Below, in pieces: positions 8,269 through 12,068 of a stretch of 12,068 bases of DNA. The stretch spans positions 1 through 12,068 of the forward strand of contig JBELIG010000085.1 of assembly GCA_042091035.1 (NCBI GenBank), read 5' to 3'. The stretch comes from AM-2324 sp042091035. Lineage in GTDB: Bacteria > Bacteroidota > Bacteroidia > Chitinophagales > Saprospiraceae. The position numbers and the translations under genes are program-made. A model generated the notes under the pieces. It saw nothing but the letters and a program-made list of their open reading frames with translations, was not told the origin of the DNA and did no database searches. Position 1 is the first letter of the stretch; the number at the start of each line of letters is the position of its first letter.

Positions 8269-9068
8269 TGAAGAATAAAATAAGGGAAATATTAGGAAAC
8301 AAATCAACAATGAAAAAGCTTAAGCAGGTTGCTTATGTTTCATTCCTGTTGGTCATTGTAGTTATTTCCTTCTCTGCAAACTCGAAGAAATCAAATAAGT
8401 CAGTAGATGCTCTTATCGTAGATATAGCTGCACTTCCGAATGGAAACAGAATGATTGACACCTCGGATGTCTTCAATATTGTTGAGCTTGCATTCGGTAG
8501 CAGATTGGTAGGAGAACGGATCAGTGAGATTGATGAAGCTCGTATAGAACGAATTATCTCAGAATACCCAATGGTTGAAGAAGCGGATGTTTATTTAAAT
8601 GCTAGAGATGAGTTACAGATTAGAATTATACAGAAACAACCACTTTTACGTGTGATTGCAGATAATGGGCTCAATTACTATATGGATAATAAAGGAGCTA
8701 GAATTCCACTATCTAAACATGTTACGGAGCGTCTTTTAGTAGTAACAGGAAATGTTCCGCCACATGTACCAGATTTTATGGAAACTGGTCCAGAACTCTT
8801 ACAGGATGTTTTTATGCTGGGGAACATGATTTATGAGGATAAGTTCTTTAGAACTATGATTGAGCAGATAGATGTTCAGGGGAAAGACTTTGTTCTCATC
8901 CCAAAGATAGGACGCCAGAAGATTAGGTTTGGAACGATCGAGGATGCAAAGGGTAAGTTAGATCGCTTGAAAAGATTCTACAAAGAAGTAGTTTCAACTA
9001 CAGGCTGGAACAAATATAAAATACTTGACGTACGGTTTGATAAGCAGGTCGTATGTGAGAAAAGATAA
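8268..9068 (+). CDS. ftsQ: Cell division protein FtsQ (divisome scaffold)
   Basis: A bitopic inner-membrane protein of 266 residues that links FtsA/FtsZ in the cytoplasm to the periplasmic septal enzymes. A short basic cytoplasmic tail is followed by one membrane segment at about 21-37 (VAYVSFLLVIVVISFSA), a POTRA-like domain at about 45-125 (ending in the IIQKQPLLRVI strand typical of FtsQ), and a beta-rich C-terminal domain to about 262. Sequence conservation in FtsQ is low, so the call rests on this layout plus its place between murC and ftsA. The GTG at 8268 overlaps the murC stop by 1 nt and gives a 20-residue tail. An ATG at 8310 would start the protein at residue 15 (MKKLKQ), still before the membrane segment. 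Both are plausible; GTG is chosen because such overlaps recur in this cluster. Confidence 0.88.
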   Translation: MKNKIREILGNKSTMKKLKQVAYVSFLLVIVVISFSANSKKSNKSVDALIVDIAALPNGNRMIDTSDVFNIVELAFGSRLVGERISEIDEARIERIISEYPMVEEADVYLNARDELQIRIIQKQPLLRVIADNGLNYYMDNKGARIPLSKHVTERLLVVTGNVPPHVPDFMETGPELLQDVFMLGNMIYEDKFFRTMIEQIDVQGKDFVLIPKIGRQKIRFGTIEDAKGKLDRLKRFYKEVVSTTGWNKYKILDVRFDKQVVCEKR

Positions 9069-9101
9069 AAATCAAAGTTAACCAGGGAAGTGAAGATCAA
9101 A

Positions 9102-9117
9102 GATTCGTTTTCGAATC
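9102..9117. promoter_or_regulatory. Small perfect hairpin in the ftsQ-ftsA gap
   Basis: Within the 83-nt gap between ftsQ and ftsA, a 6-bp perfect inverted repeat GATTCG/CGAATC surrounds a TTTT loop. It starts 33 nt after the ftsQ stop and ends 34 nt before the ftsA ATG. No run of T follows it, so it does not look like an intrinsic terminator. It could be a weak RNA hairpin that slows or punctuates the transcript, or chance. No Bacteroidota-type promoter (TTTG plus TAnnTTTG) was found in the gap by eye. Confidence 0.35.
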
Positions 9118-9151
9118 AGGTCAGCACAAAAACCACTAAACCATTACAGTT

Positions 9152-10474
9152 ATGAAAGACGAAGGTAAAAAGGACTTAGTCGTAGCTGTGGATATCGGAA
9201 CCACAAAAGTTTGTGCCGTAGCAGGGTATAAAAATGCTTATGGCAAGCTCGAAGTAGTAGGCTTCGGGAAGGTTAAAAGCGAGGGAGTTCTTCGCGGAGT
9301 TGTTTCTAATATTGAGAAAACTGTGAATGCGATTTCTTTAGCAGTTAAAAAAGCTGAAGAGATGGCAGGTGAGAAATTTACACAAGTGCATGTCGGCATT
9401 GCTGGTCAGCACATTAAGAGTCTCCAGCATCGAGGAATTCTCACACGTGAGTCTAATCAGACCGAGATTGGCAAAAAAGATATCGAAAAGCTAATCATGG
9501 ATATGCACAAGTTAGTGCTTCCGCCGGGGGATAAGATTATTCATGTTATTCCACAAGAGTTTACAGTTGATAACGAACAGGGTATTGTAGATCCTGTCGG
9601 TATGTCAGGTGTTCGACTCGAGGCCAATTTCCATATTATTACTGGGCAGATATCTGCCTCAAGCAATATTTCTCGCTGTGTAGATCGTGCCGCACTTCAA
9701 GTTGCTAATATCACGTTAGAACCAATCGCATCTGCTGTTGCTGTTCTTAGTGAGGAGGAAAAAGAAGCAGGAGTCGCGCTTGTAGATATCGGTGGAGGTA
9801 CAACAGATATCACTATTTTCCAAGATGGTATAATCAGACATACTGCGGTAATTCCTTTTGGTGGCCATGTTATTACTGGCGATATAAAAGAAGGGTGCAG
9901 CGTAATGGGTGCTCAGGCAGAAAAGCTTAAGCTTAAGTTTGGTGCAGCTCTGATCGATGAGGTTTATGAGAATAGGATTATAACAATCCCTGGCCTTAAA
10001 GGTCACCAGCCTAAGGAAATTTCCGAACGCAATTTGGCACGGATTATTCAGGCAAGGGTTGAGGAGATTTTTGATTATGTATTATGGGAAGTTCGTCGTT
10101 CAGGATTTGAACGCAAATTAATAGGAGGAATCGTTATTACAGGGGGAGGAGCATTACTAAAGCATGTTGATAAACTTGCTGCTTTTCATACTGGAATGAG
10201 TACACGTATAGGGGTGCCTATTGAGCATTTAGCTCATGGTTATTCTGAAGAACTAGGTTCGCCAATCTATGCTACCAGCGTTGGATTACTGATGAAAGGT
10301 ATTCTGGATGTTGAGTGTGGAAAGGTTAGAAGGCCTAAGGTTAAAAACGAAGATACTACCGAAACAAACGAAGATTTTACTGTTGAAAAGACCTTGGCCG
10401 GAGGACCTTGGTACGAGCAAATTTTTAAGAAAACCAAAGAATGGTTCGAGGCAGAGCCAGACTCGGATTTTTAA
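9152..10474 (+). CDS. ftsA: Cell division actin homologue FtsA
   Basis: An actin-fold ATPase of 440 residues that anchors FtsZ filaments to the inner membrane and signals to the divisome. The phosphate-1 loop is VAVDIGTTKVCAV at 11-23. The FtsA-specific 1C/SHS2 region follows at about 50-165 (VHVGIAGQHIKS at 79-90). The phosphate-2 loop is VDIGGGTTDITIF at 211-223 and the adenosine motif GGIVITGGGALLKH at 325-338. A polar linker (about 392-413) leads to an amphipathic C-terminal segment, WYEQIFKKTKEWFEAE at 420-435, the expected membrane-targeting helix. MreB or DnaK is excluded by the 1C region and by this tail. The ATG at 9152 puts the first phosphate loop close to the N terminus. The 83-nt leader before it is the largest gap in the window, so this gene and ftsZ may be expressed partly on their own. 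Confidence 0.97.
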   Translation: MKDEGKKDLVVAVDIGTTKVCAVAGYKNAYGKLEVVGFGKVKSEGVLRGVVSNIEKTVNAISLAVKKAEEMAGEKFTQVHVGIAGQHIKSLQHRGILTRESNQTEIGKKDIEKLIMDMHKLVLPPGDKIIHVIPQEFTVDNEQGIVDPVGMSGVRLEANFHIITGQISASSNISRCVDRAALQVANITLEPIASAVAVLSEEEKEAGVALVDIGGGTTDITIFQDGIIRHTAVIPFGGHVITGDIKEGCSVMGAQAEKLKLKFGAALIDEVYENRIITIPGLKGHQPKEISERNLARIIQARVEEIFDYVLWEVRRSGFERKLIGGIVITGGGALLKHVDKLAAFHTGMSTRIGVPIEHLAHGYSEELGSPIYATSVGLLMKGILDVECGKVRRPKVKNEDTTETNEDFTVEKTLAGGPWYEQIFKKTKEWFEAEPDSDF

Positions 10475-10490
10475 TATTAACATACATAAT

Positions 10491-10510
10491 CCCAAACAAC
10501 ACACATTGGG
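10491..10510. promoter_or_regulatory. Weak inverted repeat in the ftsA-ftsZ leader
   Basis: A 5-bp inverted repeat CCCAA/TTGGG with a 10-nt A/C-rich loop lies in the 54-nt gap between ftsA and ftsZ, 18 nt before the ftsZ ATG. It is followed by an A-rich stretch (CTAAAAAAAA), not by T, so it is not a terminator on the + strand. The A-run just before the start may help ribosome binding, since Bacteroidota rely on A-rich leaders more than on Shine-Dalgarno pairing. The repeat is short enough to be chance. Confidence 0.25.
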
Positions 10511-10528
10511 CTAAAAAAAATAGCAGTT

Positions 10529-12025
10529 ATGAATTTTAATTTAATCAACGAATCTGATGATTCTTCAATAATCAAAGTAATTGGTGTAGGTGGCGGTGGA
10601 TCAAATGCCGTTCGACACATGTTTGATCAAGGTATTATAGGAGTCGATTTTGCTATTTGTAATACCGATTCTCAAGCTATGGAAAATAGTGAAATTCCAA
10701 CTACAATCACATTGGGTCCAACCCTTACTGAAGGTAGAGGAGCAGGTTCAAAGCCAAACATTGGTAAACTTGCCTGTGAAGAAAGCATAGAAGAAGTAAA
10801 GCAGTATCTGTCCAATGGATGTAAGATGTTGTTCATCACTGCCGGTATGGGTGGTGGTACAGGAACTGGAGCAGCTCCTATCATTGCAAAGGCTGCTCAA
10901 GAAATGGATATCCTAACAGTAGGTATAGTTACGCTGCCTTTTACATTTGAAGGTAGGAGGAGAAGTACACAAGGATATTCTGGCCTAGAAGAATTAAAAA
11001 AATATGTCGATACTTTAATTATAATCTCAAACGATAAGTTAAGGCAAATACATGGAAACCTTTCTCTATCACATGCCTTTTCACAAGCTGATGATATATT
11101 AACTACAGCAGCAAGAGGTATCGCAGAAATCATTACCGTTGCCGGTTATGTAAATGTGGATTTTGAGGATGTGAATACCGTGATGCGTAACTCAGGTGTC
11201 GCAATAATGGGTACAGCATCTGCAGAAGGTGAAGGCCGAGCTAAAAAAGCGGTCGATGAAGCTTTGAATTCTCCGCTCTTGGAGGATAACAACATACGTG
11301 GTGCTAAGCATATCTTATTAAATATTACCTCTGGGTCTAAAGAGGTAACCATGGATGAGATTTTCCAAATAACAGAGTTTGTTCAGGAAGAAGCAGGATA
11401 TGGTACTGACTTGATCTGGGGTAATTGCTTTGATGAAAGTCTGGGTGATAAGATCAATGTAACCGTAATCGCAACAGGCTTTGAAAGAAATAGAAACGTC
11501 AATAGTAATGATGTAAGCGGTAAGGTAGTTGTAACACTTGAAGATGAAGAGCAGAAGCACAATTCAATGAATGCAGCACCTAAAATTGGACTCAACGACG
11601 TTATTTCAGGAATGGAAGAACACAGTGAGCCTACAATAAAGATGGAGGAACCTAAAAAGGAACTTCCGGAGCAACCAAATAATACATTCGAGTTTAAGGA
11701 TATACCTGCCCGAAATATTCAGACTGGTTATTCTTACGAAGACCCATACATGCAAGGCGAAGAAAAAGAACGGCTAATGACTGTTCAGATGAAATATGAA
11801 ATGGAGGAAAAGCAACGCCGAGCTAGATTAATGGAGAACAGAGTCAAATTATCTAATCCAAATTCTATAGCTAAGTTGGAAAGTGAACCAGCTTATTTGC
11901 GGAGAGAAGTGGTGTTAGATGATGTAATCGATAATACAAATGAAGATCATTCGGAGTGGACCATCAGTGCAGATGAGCCTCAGCCGATGCGAAATAATAC
12001 ATTTCTGCATGACAATGTAGATTAA
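10529..12025 (+). CDS. ftsZ: Cell division tubulin homologue FtsZ
   Basis: The GTPase that assembles the cytokinetic Z-ring. The 498-residue protein is longer than E. coli FtsZ (383) because of its C-terminal region. The globular domain (about 13-320) has GVGGGGSNAV at 19-28, the tubulin signature GGGTGTGAAP at 108-117, FEGRRR at 140-145 (E141 and R145 as nucleotide contacts) and the T7 synergy loop NVDFEDVNTVM at 209-219 with D211 and D214. A polar, acidic linker follows from about 337. It includes a highly charged stretch at 411-440 that looks helical. PAYLRR at 454-459 resembles the conserved tail peptide that binds FtsA, but about 40 residues follow and the protein ends in FLHDNVD. I recall this ending from other Bacteroidota FtsZ proteins. 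The ATG at 10529 is preceded by CAGTT, as is that of ftsA. Confidence 0.98.
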   Translation: MNFNLINESDDSSIIKVIGVGGGGSNAVRHMFDQGIIGVDFAICNTDSQAMENSEIPTTITLGPTLTEGRGAGSKPNIGKLACEESIEEVKQYLSNGCKMLFITAGMGGGTGTGAAPIIAKAAQEMDILTVGIVTLPFTFEGRRRSTQGYSGLEELKKYVDTLIIISNDKLRQIHGNLSLSHAFSQADDILTTAARGIAEIITVAGYVNVDFEDVNTVMRNSGVAIMGTASAEGEGRAKKAVDEALNSPLLEDNNIRGAKHILLNITSGSKEVTMDEIFQITEFVQEEAGYGTDLIWGNCFDESLGDKINVTVIATGFERNRNVNSNDVSGKVVVTLEDEEQKHNSMNAAPKIGLNDVISGMEEHSEPTIKMEEPKKELPEQPNNTFEFKDIPARNIQTGYSYEDPYMQGEEKERLMTVQMKYEMEEKQRRARLMENRVKLSNPNSIAKLESEPAYLRREVVLDDVIDNTNEDHSEWTISADEPQPMRNNTFLHDNVD

Positions 12026-12030
12026 GAAGT

Positions 12031-12050
12031 ATTGACTATCGATAGTCAAT
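12031..12050. promoter_or_regulatory. Perfect 20-bp palindrome just after ftsZ
   Basis: ATTGACTATCGATAGTCAAT is identical to its reverse complement and begins 5 nt after the ftsZ stop. As RNA it could fold into an 8-bp stem with a TCGA loop. The bases after it (TCATTATGTACC) are not a T-run, so a classical intrinsic terminator is not supported. As DNA its symmetry suits a dimeric repressor. The left arm contains TTGACT with TATGTA 16 nt further on, a poor match to a sigma70 promoter and a poorer one to the Bacteroidota consensus. The window ends 18 nt later, so the next gene, which would help decide, is not visible. Confidence 0.5.
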
Positions 12051-12068
12051 TCATTATGTACCGCTTGG

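Noticed and set aside
9926..9937. A 12-bp palindrome CTTAAGCTTAAG.
   Set aside because: It lies inside ftsA and is produced by codons for a Lys-Leu-Lys-Leu-Lys stretch in a normal part of the protein. No regulatory reading is needed.
9934..9941. TAAGTTTG, a match to the Bacteroidota -7 promoter element TAnnTTTG.
   Set aside because: No TTG-type -33 element lies at the required spacing upstream, and it is deep inside ftsA. Eight-base matches with two free positions are expected by chance.
10308..10514. A 68-codon + strand ORF overlapping the ftsA end and running into the ftsA-ftsZ gap.
   Set aside because: It is out of frame with ftsA through a region with a clear FtsA tail, has biased low-complexity Lys/Arg composition, and resembles no protein I know.
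12033..12060. A promoter TTGACT-16 nt-TATGTA for a gene after ftsZ.
   Set aside because: The -10 match is poor, the organism probably uses a different consensus, and the TTGACT is part of a palindrome that explains it otherwise. No downstream gene is visible.

Overview
The window is a contiguous stretch of a dcw (division and cell wall) cluster. It holds ten genes, all on the + strand, in the order ftsI (3' end only), murE, mraY, murD, ftsW, murG, murC, ftsQ, ftsA, ftsZ. Nearly every base is coding. The genes are separated by 1 to 17 nt or overlap by 1 to 17 nt, except for two leaders of 83 nt (before ftsA) and 54 nt (before ftsZ). No RNA genes, mobile elements, CRISPR arrays, phage genes or long unexplained ORFs were seen.

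The organism is most likely a member of the Bacteroidota, perhaps of the Cytophagales. The arguments are: (1) the gene order murE-mraY-murD-ftsW-murG-murC-ftsQ-ftsA-ftsZ, with murF, murB and ddl absent from the places they occupy in Proteobacteria; (2) a MraY of 416 residues, about 55 longer than the E. coli enzyme; (3) a transpeptidase ending in a PASTA domain; (4) an FtsZ whose PAYLRR tail peptide is followed by about 40 more residues ending in FLHDNVD; (5) AT-rich DNA with almost no Shine-Dalgarno sequences before the starts. The order-level placement is a guess. MurE carries the DNPR motif of meso-diaminopimelate-adding enzymes, so the peptidoglycan is expected to be of the A1-gamma (DAP) type found in Gram-negative cells.

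Layout: 1-599 is the end of the septal transpeptidase. 604-4641 holds the stem-peptide ligase MurE, the lipid I synthase MraY and the ligase MurD. 4641-6894 holds the SEDS glycosyltransferase FtsW overlapping the lipid II synthase MurG. 6904-9068 holds MurC and FtsQ, which share one base. 9152-12025 holds the cytoskeletal pair FtsA and FtsZ. The last 43 bases contain a perfect 20-bp palindrome and no gene.

The genes cover one pathway and the machine that uses it. MurC, MurD and MurE add the first three stem residues to UDP-MurNAc. MraY and MurG make lipid I and lipid II. FtsW and FtsI polymerise and cross-link it at the septum. FtsQ links the periplasmic enzymes to the ring, and FtsA ties FtsZ filaments to the membrane.

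I do not see an undescribed system here. The points worth a second look are lineage-specific features of known proteins (the MraY loop, the FtsZ tail, the FtsW loop motif) and three small inverted repeats next to ftsA and ftsZ.
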